10,945 bases of DNA from Salaquimonas sp. GTDB lineage: Bacteria > Pseudomonadota > Alphaproteobacteria > Rhizobiales > Rhizobiaceae. The position numbers and the translations under genes were made by a program. The stretch lies in NCBI GenBank assembly GCA_024639745.1, contig JAHEHW010000022.1, positions 1 through 10,945 of the forward strand. The letters run 5' to 3'. Positions 1 to 7,027 of the stretch are shown here, piece after piece. Under the pieces are notes generated by a model, which saw only the letters and a program-made list of their open reading frames with translations, was not told where the DNA came from and searched no databases. Positions within the stretch are counted from its first letter, which is position 1. The number at the start of each line of letters is the position of its first letter.

Positions 1-234
1 CGCGTCATCCTCAATAATGAGACAGAATTGGATGTCGCAGCGGCGCGTCAGGATAACCTCGAGGCCGTCCTCCGGCTGCAGGAAACCAATCCAGATCTCG
101 GCGCTATTGTGCTCGAATGCACCAATATGACTCCCTACGCCGCGGATATCAGAAATGCTACTGCCTTGCCGGTCTTTTCAATTTACAACTTCGTATGCTG
201 GTTTCAGCAAAGTCTAACTCCAAGGGTATTCTGA
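1..234 (+). CDS. Asp/Glu racemase family protein, 3' end only
   Basis: The gene enters from the left edge in frame 1; 77 residues plus a TGA stop are visible. The fragment reads through a hydrophobic strand into the motif LECTNM at nucleotides 112-129, then a short helix and LPVFSIYNFVCWF, ending in TPRVF. In the Asp/Glu/hydantoin racemase superfamily the second catalytic cysteine lies in a C-T-x motif near the C-terminus, and a large group of members annotated as aspartate/glutamate racemase family proteins has ECTNMPPYA followed by a TGLPVFDI-like stretch. The match in motif order and distance to the C-terminus is good. The substrate cannot be told from this part. The N-terminal half, with the other catalytic cysteine, lies outside the window. 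No terminator is obvious after the stop. Confidence 0.8.
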   Translation, partial: RVILNNETELDVAAARQDNLEAVLRLQETNPDLGAIVLECTNMTPYAADIRNATALPVFSIYNFVCWFQQSLTPRVF

Positions 235-373
235 TTCGTGTAACCATTCCAGATTCAGTGTAGGTCGAACCATCCTCGTTCGGATACTGAAATAACACGG
301 GAATGTCTGCATAAGTGCCAACAAGAGATGCTTTGGTGTTGCGGGACCACCAAAAGCCCGTCGCTAGTTTCAT
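158..373 (-). CDS. Doubtful small ORF overlapping the racemase end
   Basis: A 71-codon minus-strand ORF starts with ATG at 373 and overlaps the 3' end of the racemase gene tail to tail by 77 bases. Its protein (starting MKLATGFWWSRNTK) has mixed composition, no membrane segment, and one cysteine near the end. The codons look fairly natural, and an AAGGA run lies upstream on the minus strand, but about 19 bases away, which is too far to be a good ribosome binding site. I recognise no family. It could be a real small gene, a decayed gene end, or a chance ORF; the long overlap with a recognisable gene argues against it. Confidence 0.22.
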   Translation of the reverse strand: MKLATGFWWSRNTKASLVGTYADIPVLFQYPNEDGSTYTESGMVTRIRIPLELDFAETSIRSCKLKRPARQ

Positions 374-570
374 GGGGCGGCACGATTAATTCCTTTCAAT
401 TCACAAGTTAAGTGGAAAATTTTCGCGATATTCCGCCTTTTTCGGGGGAAAACCGACTGTAATGTTCGAAAAGAATAGCAATTTCTGGAATTTCGGCGGA
501 CGCTGCCGAAGCGAATAGAACCATTTTGGGAACGCGTCAGCTTGGCGCGCAGTTCGATAGGAGGGGGCAA
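235..570. other. Intergenic region upstream of the stress-protein operon
   Basis: This gap separates the racemase stop from the Usp start and should hold the promoter of the Usp/symporter operon. I could not identify a convincing -35/-10 pair. A small inverted repeat, TTCGGC (492-497) and GCCGAA (505-510) with a 7-base loop, lies about 60 bases before the Usp start and might fold in the leader RNA. Apart from the doubtful minus-strand ORF at 158-373, I see no gene here. Confidence 0.4.
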
Positions 571-1005
571 ATGTCAAAACGATTTGTCGTTGGTTATGAC
601 GGCAGTGAGGAATCCAAGCGAGCAGTTCAATTTGCCGTTTCACAGGCGAAATCCGCAGGCGCTGCAATCGTCATTGCCCATGTGCTTGAATGGTCGCCGT
701 ATTCATTTCTCACGCCGGAAGAACTCGAAGAACGTCACAAGCGGCGTAAGGAAGAGCTTTCGCGCGCAGAGACCGCTCTAATGGCGCCAATACAAGACTC
801 CCTTTCTGACTCTGGCGTTACTGTGGAAACGGAAATGAGATACGGCCATGTGGCGGATACCTTGGCAAAGATCGCCAAGGACGTTGGGGCTGAGCAGATG
901 TTCATCGGCCGCACGGGTGAATCCGGTCTGACGGCAAGAGTGTTCGGCTCGGTTGCTGGCAGCCTTGCACAGATTGCTCCAGTCGCTTGCACCATCGTTC
1001 CCTAA
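571..1005 (+). CDS. Universal stress protein, UspA family, ATP-binding type
   Basis: The product is a single-domain Usp of 144 residues, the usual length. It opens with the family's first beta strand, [12 protein letters not shown], with the conserved Asp at residue 10. Near the C-terminus it carries the nucleotide-binding pattern G-2x-G-9x-G-S (Gly113, Gly116, Gly126, Ser127), so it should bind ATP like MJ0577-type Usps rather than being an UspA-type non-binder. The chain ends in the typical strand VACTIVP. The ATG at 571 is chosen because AGGAGG at 559-564 sits 6 bases upstream and the protein then starts right at the domain; the frame stays open upstream to about 526 but without support. 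It lies 20 bases ahead of a sodium:amino-acid symporter and is almost certainly cotranscribed with it, which suggests a role in tuning that transporter. The regulatory role is inferred. Confidence 0.93.
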   Translation: MSKRFVVGYDGSEESKRAVQFAVSQAKSAGAAIVIAHVLEWSPYSFLTPEELEERHKRRKEELSRAETALMAPIQDSLSDSGVTVETEMRYGHVADTLAKIAKDVGAEQMFIGRTGESGLTARVFGSVAGSLAQIAPVACTIVP

Positions 1006-1025
1006 ACTTTTCCGAGGCAATTGAA

Positions 1026-2570
1026 ATGAGAAACTTGATATCTGCTACAGTACTTGCCGCGGGTGCACTGGCCACATCCATCATACCGGCAGCGGCGCAG
1101 TCAATCGACGATTCCGTCAACCAACTCTTCGCAAATTCGACCGGCTGGTTCGTGAACTTCATTTTCAGTCCATTCCCCGGCACCAGCTTTCCGTGGATTG
1201 TCGCATGGCTCGTTGTCGCGGCGACAGTCTTCACCCTCTATTTCGGTTTTGTGCAGTTTACTGCATTCCGCCATTCGATCTCATTGGTAAAGGGCGACTA
1301 TTCCGATCCTAACGACGCGGGTGAAGTCAGTCACTTCCAGGCACTCGCAACTGCTCTTTCAGGAACAGTTGGCCTAGGCAATATCGCCGGCGTTGCGGTT
1401 GCCGTTGGCATAGGTGGACCTGGCGCCACATTCTGGATGATCCTAGCGGGCCTAATGGGCATGGCCTCGAAATTCACAGAGTGTACCCTCGGGGTAAAAT
1501 ACCGAAACGAATATGACGACGGTACGGTGTCCGGTGGTCCTATGTATTACCTGACCAAGGGTTTCGCGGAACGCGGACTGCCAGGTGGCAAGGCGCTTGC
1601 CGTTCTTTTCTCAATCTTCTGTATTCTTGGCGCGCTCGGCGGCGGCAATATGTTCCAAGCCAACCAGGCACACCAGCAAATCTCTGGTATTGTCGGCCAG
1701 TATCCTGGCTGGATTACAGGCATGATATTCGCAGCGGTCGTTTTCGCAGTGATTGTGGGCGGTTTGAAATCCATCGCTCGCGTGACAGAGAAAGTCGTCC
1801 CATTCATGGGCGTCATGTATGTCGCTGCGGCCCTTATCATCATCTTGCTAAACGCTGACAAAGTTGGCTGGGCATTCGGCCAGATCTTTGATGGTGCCTT
1901 CACCGGCCTCGGCGTTGCCGGAGGCATGGTGGGCGCCCTAATCCAGGGTTTCAAGCGCGCTGCATTCTCAAACGAAGCGGGCGTCGGCTCAGCTGCAATC
2001 GCGCACTCTGCGGTTCGCACCAAAGAACCCATCACCGAGGGTTTTGTTTCTCTCCTTGAGCCCTTCATCGACACCGTTGTTATCTGCACGATGACAGCAC
2101 TTGTCATAATAATCACCCAACAGATGATGATTGATCCGGTAACGGGCAACTATATGTTGAACGAAGCTGGAACCGCTATTGCCACGATCGACGGCAATAC
2201 CGGCGTTAGCCTAACTTCCGCAGCATTCGGCTCTGCAATCAGCTGGTTTCCCTATGTCCTTGCGCTTGCAGTGATCCTGTTCGCATTCTCGACCATGATC
2301 TCCTGGTCCTATTACGGCTTGAAAGCTTGGACCTATTTGTTTGGTGAAGGACAAACGAAAGAGATTGTCTTCAAGGTAATCTTCTGCATCTTCGTGATCA
2401 TAGGGGCCGCTGCAAACCTGGGTCCGGTTATCGACTTCTCCGATGCTGCGATCTTCGCAATGGCAGTTGTAAATATATTTGGCCTGTACCTGTTGATGCC
2501 AATCGTGAAGCAGGAACTCAAAAGCTACACCTCCCGACTGAAGTCAGGCGAGATCAAAAAGTTTAATTGA
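1026..2570 (+). CDS. Sodium:alanine/glycine symporter, AGCS family
   Basis: The 514-residue protein is an inner-membrane Na+ (or H+)-coupled amino-acid carrier of the alanine-or-glycine:cation symporter family. Family hallmarks are the stretch [15 protein letters not shown] followed by GGPGATFWM (about residues 110-138), and a second block near residues 311-330, [20 protein letters not shown], then an EPFIDT segment. About ten hydrophobic segments are spread over the chain. The ATG at 1026 has GAGG at 1014-1017, 8 bases upstream. Residues 1-24 look like a cleavable signal peptide (basic start, hydrophobic core, AAA before Gln25), an extension absent from the shorter classical members such as DagA/AlsT but seen, to my knowledge, in some proteobacterial homologues. 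Substrate is likely alanine, glycine or a related small amino acid; exact specificity is unknown. It is the second gene of an operon with the Usp and is followed by a strong hairpin. Confidence 0.93.
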   Translation: MRNLISATVLAAGALATSIIPAAAQSIDDSVNQLFANSTGWFVNFIFSPFPGTSFPWIVAWLVVAATVFTLYFGFVQFTAFRHSISLVKGDYSDPNDAGEVSHFQALATALSGTVGLGNIAGVAVAVGIGGPGATFWMILAGLMGMASKFTECTLGVKYRNEYDDGTVSGGPMYYLTKGFAERGLPGGKALAVLFSIFCILGALGGGNMFQANQAHQQISGIVGQYPGWITGMIFAAVVFAVIVGGLKSIARVTEKVVPFMGVMYVAAALIIILLNADKVGWAFGQIFDGAFTGLGVAGGMVGALIQGFKRAAFSNEAGVGSAAIAHSAVRTKEPITEGFVSLLEPFIDTVVICTMTALVIIITQQMMIDPVTGNYMLNEAGTAIATIDGNTGVSLTSAAFGSAISWFPYVLALAVILFAFSTMISWSYYGLKAWTYLFGEGQTKEIVFKVIFCIFVIIGAAANLGPVIDFSDAAIFAMAVVNIFGLYLLMPIVKQELKSYTSRLKSGEIKKFN

Positions 2571-2612
2571 GTTCAGAGCGCGACAACTGTTTTCCGTGAC
2601 ATTATCAATTAA

Positions 2613-2633
2613 GCCCCCGGCTGAGCCGGGGGC
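2613..2633 (+). terminator. Strong GC hairpin after the symporter gene
   Basis: GCCCCCGGC and GCCGGGGGC form a perfect 9-base-pair stem around a TGA loop, 42 bases after the symporter stop. The downstream bases (GCTTCCGG) lack a proper T-run, so termination may be imperfect or the hairpin may mainly protect the mRNA 3' end. An AA before the stem and TT shortly after could extend it with a small bulge. Position and stem strength make it the likely end of the usp-symporter transcript. Confidence 0.65.
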
Positions 2634-3260
2634 GCTTCCGGATGGAAGTAAGAGTTTAGTTCCTTCAAGTAGCGCCCAATAAGCACCAAAAACTCTGAAT
2701 TCGATACCTCTCGCACTATCGCCGTTGCGGCATCAAATGCATGTCCACTTTAGGCTCGAAGCAGAAATCGAACAAAATTTGGCTGATGAGTGGATGTCAA
2801 TTCAACACGCACTTACAAGTGCAATAACCAAATAGCTGCAACAAGATCCGGTATGATTGCCTGCACCGGGAGATTTCCAAGTTGCCTGCGACCATTCAAT
2901 CATGGGTGTTTAATATCTTGTTTTGGCTAGCGGACATTCGCCGAAGCTCGGCTAGACCATTTCGAGACATTGGGAGTTCAATTTTACTGCCACCACGATT
3001 CTTCGCCATCAGGGTAGCGTCTTGCTATACCTTCGCTGATAAGAATGTTAGCGACGTCTTTAACGTTGATCCGTATTGTTGACGCCGTTATTCCTTAGCG
3101 GATTTAAGATCTTCTTGCATGGATCACTCCGAATCGAAGCGCCATGTTCCTGCAAGTCACTGCCACACGAAAAGACAGGTCATAGGCTCTTACTTGCGTT
3201 TGCTGATATTGTCTCGAATCTGCAATAGTTAGCCACCGAATGGCAAAATGGGAGGATGTC
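2634..3260. other. Gene-poor stretch, no convincing intact gene
   Basis: About 630 bases without a supported intact gene. Plus-strand ORFs here, including one of 66 codons at 2882-3082 and a 32-codon one starting near 2740 (MHVHFRLEAEIEQ), lack ribosome binding sites and recognisable domains. On the minus strand the segment 2984-3094 reads like the end of a thermonuclease and is listed separately. The last 50 bases or so must contain the promoter for the secreted-protein gene at 3261, but no clear -35/-10 pair is seen. The region looks like decayed DNA rather than regulatory sequence. Confidence 0.4.
2984..3094 (-). pseudogene. Possible remnant of a thermonuclease (SNase) C-terminus
   Basis: Read on the minus strand, this stop-to-stop segment of 36 codons ends with KDVANILISEGIARRYPDG, then EESWWQ and a TAA. 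Thermonuclease family proteins of alphaproteobacteria commonly finish with a pattern like DVaxxLIxEGLARxYxGGxRxxWC, and the match in order and spacing is good, although the usual WC is WW here. There is no start codon in the segment and a TAA lies directly upstream at 3095-3097. A neighbouring frame holds a short ATG ORF (MQEDLKSAKE, starting at 3120) that could join through a frameshift. I could not find the catalytic N-terminal part (D-G-D-T motif) upstream, so this would be a truncated relic. A chance resemblance remains possible. Confidence 0.33.
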
Positions 3261-3731
3261 ATGAAAAGACTGTTGGCCTTTGGCGTCGCTTTAATCTGGT
3301 TTGCGGCACCAGCCTTTGCAGAAACCGTGGATGCTACTGGTACCGGTTATGGTAAGTCCAACAACACGATCATGCCGGTGAGCCAATCGTTAATGATCAT
3401 CCAGGCTTCAACAGATTATGAGCGCTTTGATACCGCCGAAAGCAATCCTATGGCAGGTTTCAATGGTCCCTGCTTTGGTTCGATCATGGTCAATTCCGGT
3501 GCAGTTACAGGTGGCGGCAGTTGCTACTATACCGATGCAGATGGTGAGGTGGCTATCGTCCGTTGGAACGCAGACGGTATGAGCTTAGATGGTCGAACGC
3601 AGGGTAGTTGGTCAGTGATCGGTGGCACTGGCAAATGGTTAGGCGCAAGTGGCGGAGGCCGCTTTGATGCCGGAGAAAATGAAGCCACCGGTTACACAAA
3701 TAACGTTACAGGTGAAATCAAGTTTCGCTGA
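3261..3731 (+). CDS. Small secreted protein, function unknown
   Basis: The 156-residue product has a clear Sec signal peptide (MKRLLAFGVALIWFAAPAFA, cleavage after Ala20), so it acts in the periplasm or outside. The mature part has two cysteines (residues 71 and 88), which could pair, and is rich in Gly, Ser, Thr and Asn with alternating strand-like segments. The stretch SWSVIGGTGKWLGASGGGRF (about 117-136) followed by TGEIKF at the end resembles the strand-turn repeats of small beta-barrel proteins annotated as hypothetical or allene-oxide-cyclase-barrel-like in other bacteria; this is a structural guess. GGGAGG at 3250-3255, 5 bases ahead, fixes the ATG at 3261; the earlier in-frame ATG at 3240 would spoil the signal peptide. 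It stands alone on the plus strand. I cannot give a function. Confidence 0.8.
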   Translation: MKRLLAFGVALIWFAAPAFAETVDATGTGYGKSNNTIMPVSQSLMIIQASTDYERFDTAESNPMAGFNGPCFGSIMVNSGAVTGGGSCYYTDADGEVAIVRWNADGMSLDGRTQGSWSVIGGTGKWLGASGGGRFDAGENEATGYTNNVTGEIKFR

Positions 3732-4166
3732 TAGTTGTATGGGTCGGTCGTCGAACGTACCTGCCCTAGTCCTGCGATGCGAACGCGGCTTTAGAACAAT
3801 CGATCCAAGCAGTTTTCGACGGTAAAAAACTAAGATGCAATTTCTTATCGAATTGTTCGATTTAATGCCTATTAACGCCACAAGGCTCTACCAACAAGAA
3901 CATAGTGCCATTGGCATCATGCCTCCGTATTCAATGCCTGTTGATCCTCTCCCAATGAAGTGGCCCGCCGATATGCTTATCTTCCGCTATTATCTCACTT
4001 TGAAGGGAATCGCTGAAAAGGCAGACGCGGCAAGAGGAAATCAGTCCGATCAGTGAAGAGCTTCGTGTAAAGATGGTTGAAAGTAAAATGAGTTTTTTTT
4101 CAAAAGCGATGAAGAAAACGCATTAACTCCAAACCGGACCTGGAGATGGGGATCTAAAGGCGAGAA
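3732..4166. other. Gap with one doubtful, perhaps frameshifted, ORF
   Basis: The 435 bases between the secreted-protein gene and the gene at 4167 contain no recognisable gene. The only candidate is a 73-codon ORF at 3835-4056, listed separately, and an open stretch in another frame that continues it to a TAA near 4124. No clear terminator follows the stop at 3731. AAAGG at 4156-4160 is the ribosome binding site of the next gene. Confidence 0.35.
3835..4056 (+). CDS. Doubtful small ORF, hypothetical
   Basis: The 73-codon ORF starts at an ATG without a good ribosome binding site. Its second half (WPADMLIFRYYLTLKGIAEK) has codons and composition typical of a real protein and could form an amphipathic helix. 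Around 4030-4056 a second frame becomes equally convincing and runs on without a stop (EEISPISEELRVKMVESKM and further) to a TAA near 4124, so the segment may be one small gene broken by a frameshift. I recognise no family. It could be a real small protein, a pseudogene, or chance. Confidence 0.3.
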   Translation: MQFLIELFDLMPINATRLYQQEHSAIGIMPPYSMPVDPLPMKWPADMLIFRYYLTLKGIAEKADAARGNQSDQ

Positions 4167-4547
4167 ATGTTCAAATTCGAAACGATGCCGCAATATGGCA
4201 TTCTGCATTTGTTGCAAAATGGGCGTTCCAACTACGAAGATTTCCAGACCGTCATACCGCAGGTAATGACATCCCTGAAAACGCAGGATTTTCCGAATTT
4301 TCTGCTCGAAATAGAAAACCTTGAACAGGATGAGGATTACATTGATCCCGATCTTGCATTTTCGACATTGAACGACGTCAAGCTCTGGATCTCGAAAATG
4401 GCCATTGTTTGCCCTGAAACGGTCCGCGAACAAATGGAGCCGGTAAGACAGCTTATTAGCAATTATCAGATACCAACTGAAATATTCGATAATCGCTCAG
4501 ATGCGATGGCGTGGCTGGGTAGTTCGGCCGGGGCAAACGCACATTAG
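4167..4547 (+). CDS. Small soluble protein, possibly STAS/SpoIIAA-like fold
   Basis: The 126-residue protein has no signal peptide or membrane segment. The layout is strand (YGILHLLQNG), helix (NYEDFQTVIPQVMTSL), strand (FPNFLLEIENL), an acidic loop (DEDYIDPD), helix (AFSTLNDVKLWI), strand (KMAIVCP), helix (TVREQMEPVRQLI), strand (PTEIFDN) and a final helix with DAMAWL. This order, with the short C-terminal strand feeding a helix ending in AWL, is like SpoIIAA-like/STAS-type proteins, in which the final helix often reads EALAWL. Such proteins are small regulatory or lipid-binding modules; the role here is unknown. The ATG at 4167 has AAAGG at 4156-4160, 6 bases upstream. It ends 59 bases from the convergent phospholipase gene. 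The gene is likely real; the family call is a fold-level guess. Confidence 0.75.
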   Translation: MFKFETMPQYGILHLLQNGRSNYEDFQTVIPQVMTSLKTQDFPNFLLEIENLEQDEDYIDPDLAFSTLNDVKLWISKMAIVCPETVREQMEPVRQLISNYQIPTEIFDNRSDAMAWLGSSAGANAH

Positions 4548-4606
4548 GTTCAGATCATTTACCACGAGGCGAATGAGCTGGAATTCTGACTTACCAGTTT
4601 CTTGGA

Positions 4607-6145
4607 TCATAATTGATCTTCAACCGGCAGGCTTGCGATGATTCCAGATACAACATTTTGCCCAGCCGTTGAACCTGGGTCCGACTCAAATGTTACTACT
4701 TTTCCGTCTTCTTCTGTTATCCAAATAATCTTGCCGCTCTCATCCAGTTCAAGTCGGTAGCTGTTTCCTGGTGAAACACCTTCGTCCATGAAGGACTTTA
4801 GTCGATCGGCTAACTCGGAACTTTCAACATACAGCCCAATTTCAGTGTTGAGGTTTGCTGAGCGTGGATCGAGATTGAAGCTACCAACAAACACGGAATT
4901 ATCATCAAAGACTGCTGCCTTGGTGTGAAGTCCAGCCTTTGATTCACTAGAAAAGAGCGTTTGCTGGACTTCCGCAGAATCAGCCCTGACTTCATAGAGT
5001 TCGACGCCTGCTTCAAGAAGTTCCTCGCGGTATTTCGAATAACCCGCATGAACTGCGATCACATCATTCGAGCTTAACGAATTGGTAAGGATGCGTACCT
5101 TTACACCACGGTTGCTCAGCAGCTTAAGTCTATCTGCGCCAGCTTGAGTGGGAACGAAATAGGCGTTCTCCATCAAAAGCTCGCTTTTCAACTGGTCAAG
5201 TTTGCCGGCAAGAGCTTTCATTACCTTGCCCGTCCGTTCGCCTTGCTTGAAGTCGGCAGGGTCATCCCAAACAACATATGCTGGAGCCCAGACAAGTCGC
5301 TTTTTAAGCGCAGCAACATCTTGGCGGATAGCAGCTACCTTTGGATAAACGGCATACGGATAACCTTCCGCGTCGATTGTGCTTTCAAGCTCCTGACGAG
5401 CCATTTCCAGATCGTCTTTATCAAAGGTCTCATCGACGGTTGCGCCAACCGGAACTGACCAGTCTTTGTTCCAGAAATAGTCAAACACTCTTGAAGAATC
5501 GCGCACCACTGGACCTACCGCGGCTATATCCAGATCGCGATAATTCGAGTCCTCTGAAACATCAAAATAATGGTCTCCAATATTGCGCCCGCCGAGCAGA
5601 GCAAGTGCATTATCGGCGATCATCAGTTTGTTATGCATCCGGTGGTTCAATCGATCGAAATCGCTGGCCAGGTCAAACAACTTTGATTTGCGCTTTGCGA
5701 AAGGATTGAACAGTCTGATTTCTATGTTCGGATGGGCGCCCAGTTTGGCTAAAACTTCGTCGCGACCTTTGACACTAAAATCGTCTATTAGCAGGCGCAC
5801 CCGTACACCCCGATCGGCACTTTTAAGAAGGGCCTGTCCAAGAATCCGACCGCTTTGATCTGGGTCCCAAATATAATACTGAAGATCAAGGCTTCGCTCA
5901 GCCAATTCGGTCATGGCAATTCGAAGGGCAAAAGCATTTCGTCCGGTCGTTACCAGCGAAACACCTGATTTGCCGGAATTCCTCTTTTCATCTGCGCGGT
6001 AAAGACGACCCAGATAGGTATCTTCGTACTCAGAAAAGGCTGATGTTTCCAAGCGTGGATAATCGTAATTTAGCGTTGTACAGGCAGCTAGCAGAACCGC
6101 TGAAAGGAATACTAGGAATGTCTTCAAATGAGCAGATGCAAGCAT
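4607..6145 (-). CDS. Phospholipase D superfamily lipoprotein, cardiolipin-synthase-like
   Basis: The product (512 residues from the ATG at 6145) has two HxK(x4)D catalytic motifs: HNKLMIAD (His171, Lys173, Asp178), followed by GGRNIGDHYF, and HTKAAVFD (His407, Lys409, Asp414), followed by GSFNLDPRSANLNTE. The two halves build one active site via a phosphohistidine intermediate in PLD enzymes and bacterial cardiolipin synthases. Length and layout fit the PLD-like family that includes ClsC (YmdC). The N-terminus is a lipoprotein signal with lipobox LAAC (Cys22), so the enzyme should be lipid-anchored in the periplasm. The longer GTG start at 6169 would add eight residues including an Asp before the signal core and has no ribosome site; ATG at 6145 gives a normal lipoprotein signal, although its own site (GAGTG) is weak. 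It is convergent with the gene at 4167 and divergent from the 6504 operon. Whether it makes cardiolipin, hydrolyses phospholipid or uses another phosphodiester is not shown. Confidence 0.9.
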   Translation of the reverse strand: MLASAHLKTFLVFLSAVLLAACTTLNYDYPRLETSAFSEYEDTYLGRLYRADEKRNSGKSGVSLVTTGRNAFALRIAMTELAERSLDLQYYIWDPDQSGRILGQALLKSADRGVRVRLLIDDFSVKGRDEVLAKLGAHPNIEIRLFNPFAKRKSKLFDLASDFDRLNHRMHNKLMIADNALALLGGRNIGDHYFDVSEDSNYRDLDIAAVGPVVRDSSRVFDYFWNKDWSVPVGATVDETFDKDDLEMARQELESTIDAEGYPYAVYPKVAAIRQDVAALKKRLVWAPAYVVWDDPADFKQGERTGKVMKALAGKLDQLKSELLMENAYFVPTQAGADRLKLLSNRGVKVRILTNSLSSNDVIAVHAGYSKYREELLEAGVELYEVRADSAEVQQTLFSSESKAGLHTKAAVFDDNSVFVGSFNLDPRSANLNTEIGLYVESSELADRLKSFMDEGVSPGNSYRLELDESGKIIWITEEDGKVVTFESDPGSTAGQNVVSGIIASLPVEDQL

Positions 6146-6503
6146 AGAAAAATCACTCGTGTTCGGCACAAACTGGTTTGAGTTCTATTAGAATTAGTTC
6201 ACCAACTGCCATGATCCAGCTAACCCAAAGCAACTAACCTAACTATCCGTATCGCAAAACCTCTGTCATGGGCTTTCATCAACGTGCGCAATGCCAACCT
6301 TCCCCCCGCAGCAGAATTATTGATCCGTTGCCCGATTATCGAAATCTCCGCGTTCGTTGTTGGGATACGCCTCAATTTCGTTTCATTGGATTAGGTATAT
6401 AAATAATAATAGCAGTCGAACACATTTGACAAACGCTCTGCGTCAATGATGCATTAAAAGACACCTGAAACACCATCAGTCAGAAGAAGAGGTGAACAGA
6501 GAA
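6146..6503. other. Divergent intergenic region with promoters for both sides
   Basis: This 358-base gap lies between the leftward PLD lipoprotein gene and the rightward two-gene envelope operon, so it must drive both. An AT-rich patch, TATATAAATAATAATAG (about 6396-6412), could be a -10 or UP-like element. A TTGACA box at 6426-6431 is listed as a possible -35. No operator-like palindrome or gene is evident. Confidence 0.45.
6426..6455 (+). promoter_or_regulatory. Possible promoter of the 6504 operon
   Basis: A consensus -35 hexamer TTGACA (6426-6431) is followed after 18 bases by TGCATT (6450-6455), a poor -10. Placement about 50-75 bases ahead of the start codon is suitable, but the weak -10 makes this tentative. 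Confidence 0.28.
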
Positions 6504-7001
6504 ATGCGATCAACCAGTTTGGTATGTGGCGGTGCTGTCCTTTGGGCGCTTGTTGGTTCAGCCATTGCGGAAGACTTGACCAAATGGAAAGAGGCCGGCG
6601 AGTGGCAGATATTCGTTGATGCCGATGCTGGTAATGGGTGTCTAATGGAGAAGCTGTTCGAGGATGGAAGCCGGATGCGGATAGGCTACCTGCCGGAACG
6701 GGATGGCGGATTTCTCTCTGTCGCCAATCAATCATGGACCGAAATGACGGAAGAGAAGAATTTTACAGTGCGCATCGATCTCGATGACGTCGCCTTTGGC
6801 GGCGAGGTTGAAAAGATCGTTGATGACGACTGGCGTGGGGGTTACGCTTTCTTCAACAATCCCGCTTTCCTTGATGAATTTGCCCGCAAAAACGAGATCA
6901 CGATTACCGGCCCCAAAAACCAGCCGGTTAGTTACTCGCTAGCAGGAACAAGCAAAGCGCTTGCGGCTCTGAAAGAGTGTAATGACGAGAATAGTTCCTG
7001 A
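6504..7001 (+). CDS. Periplasmic two-cysteine protein, conserved hypothetical
   Basis: The 165-residue product begins with a Sec signal peptide (MRSTSLVCGGAVLWALVGSA then IA, cleavage near Ala22). The mature chain has only two cysteines, Cys46 in GNGCLMEKLFEDGSRMRIGY and Cys159 in ALKECND, probably linked in a disulfide joining the two ends of the domain. Also visible are FGG (98-100), GGYAFFNNPAF (about 112-122) and an acidic loop IVDDDW. I recall similar alphaproteobacterial hypothetical proteins with this GNGC...GY(V/L)P...GGYAFFNNP...AL..C pattern; no function is known to me. It loosely recalls IalB-type invasion proteins in size and cysteine use, but the motifs differ. ATG at 6504 is favoured over GTG at 6492 because it gives a clean signal peptide and follows AAGAGG (6487-6492). 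It is 26 bases ahead of the asmA-like gene and likely cotranscribed. Confidence 0.85.
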   Translation: MRSTSLVCGGAVLWALVGSAIAEDLTKWKEAGEWQIFVDADAGNGCLMEKLFEDGSRMRIGYLPERDGGFLSVANQSWTEMTEEKNFTVRIDLDDVAFGGEVEKIVDDDWRGGYAFFNNPAFLDEFARKNEITITGPKNQPVSYSLAGTSKALAALKECNDENSS

Positions 7002-7027
7002 ATTTCAAACATCGGCAATCAAATAGA

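Noticed and set aside
1547..2149. 200-codon minus-strand ORF inside the symporter gene
   Set aside because: It is the antisense shadow of a clear AGCS protein; its sequence is rich in Pro, Thr and Ala with no domain.
1..2570. Racemase, Usp and symporter as one amino-acid operon
   Set aside because: A 336-base gap separates the racemase stop from the Usp start, so cotranscription is unlikely although a shared amino-acid theme is possible.
2882..3082. 66-codon plus-strand ORF
   Set aside because: It has a TTG start, no ribosome site and no family resemblance; the opposite strand offers a better explanation (thermonuclease-like end).
4050..4433. 127-codon minus-strand ORF overlapping the gene at 4167
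   Set aside because: The plus-strand gene has a good ribosome site and natural composition; the opposite frame has neither.
5341..5709. Plus-strand ORFs of 104 and 122 codons inside the PLD gene
   Set aside because: They lie opposite the region holding the first HKD motif and have shadow-like composition rich in Arg, Leu and Cys.
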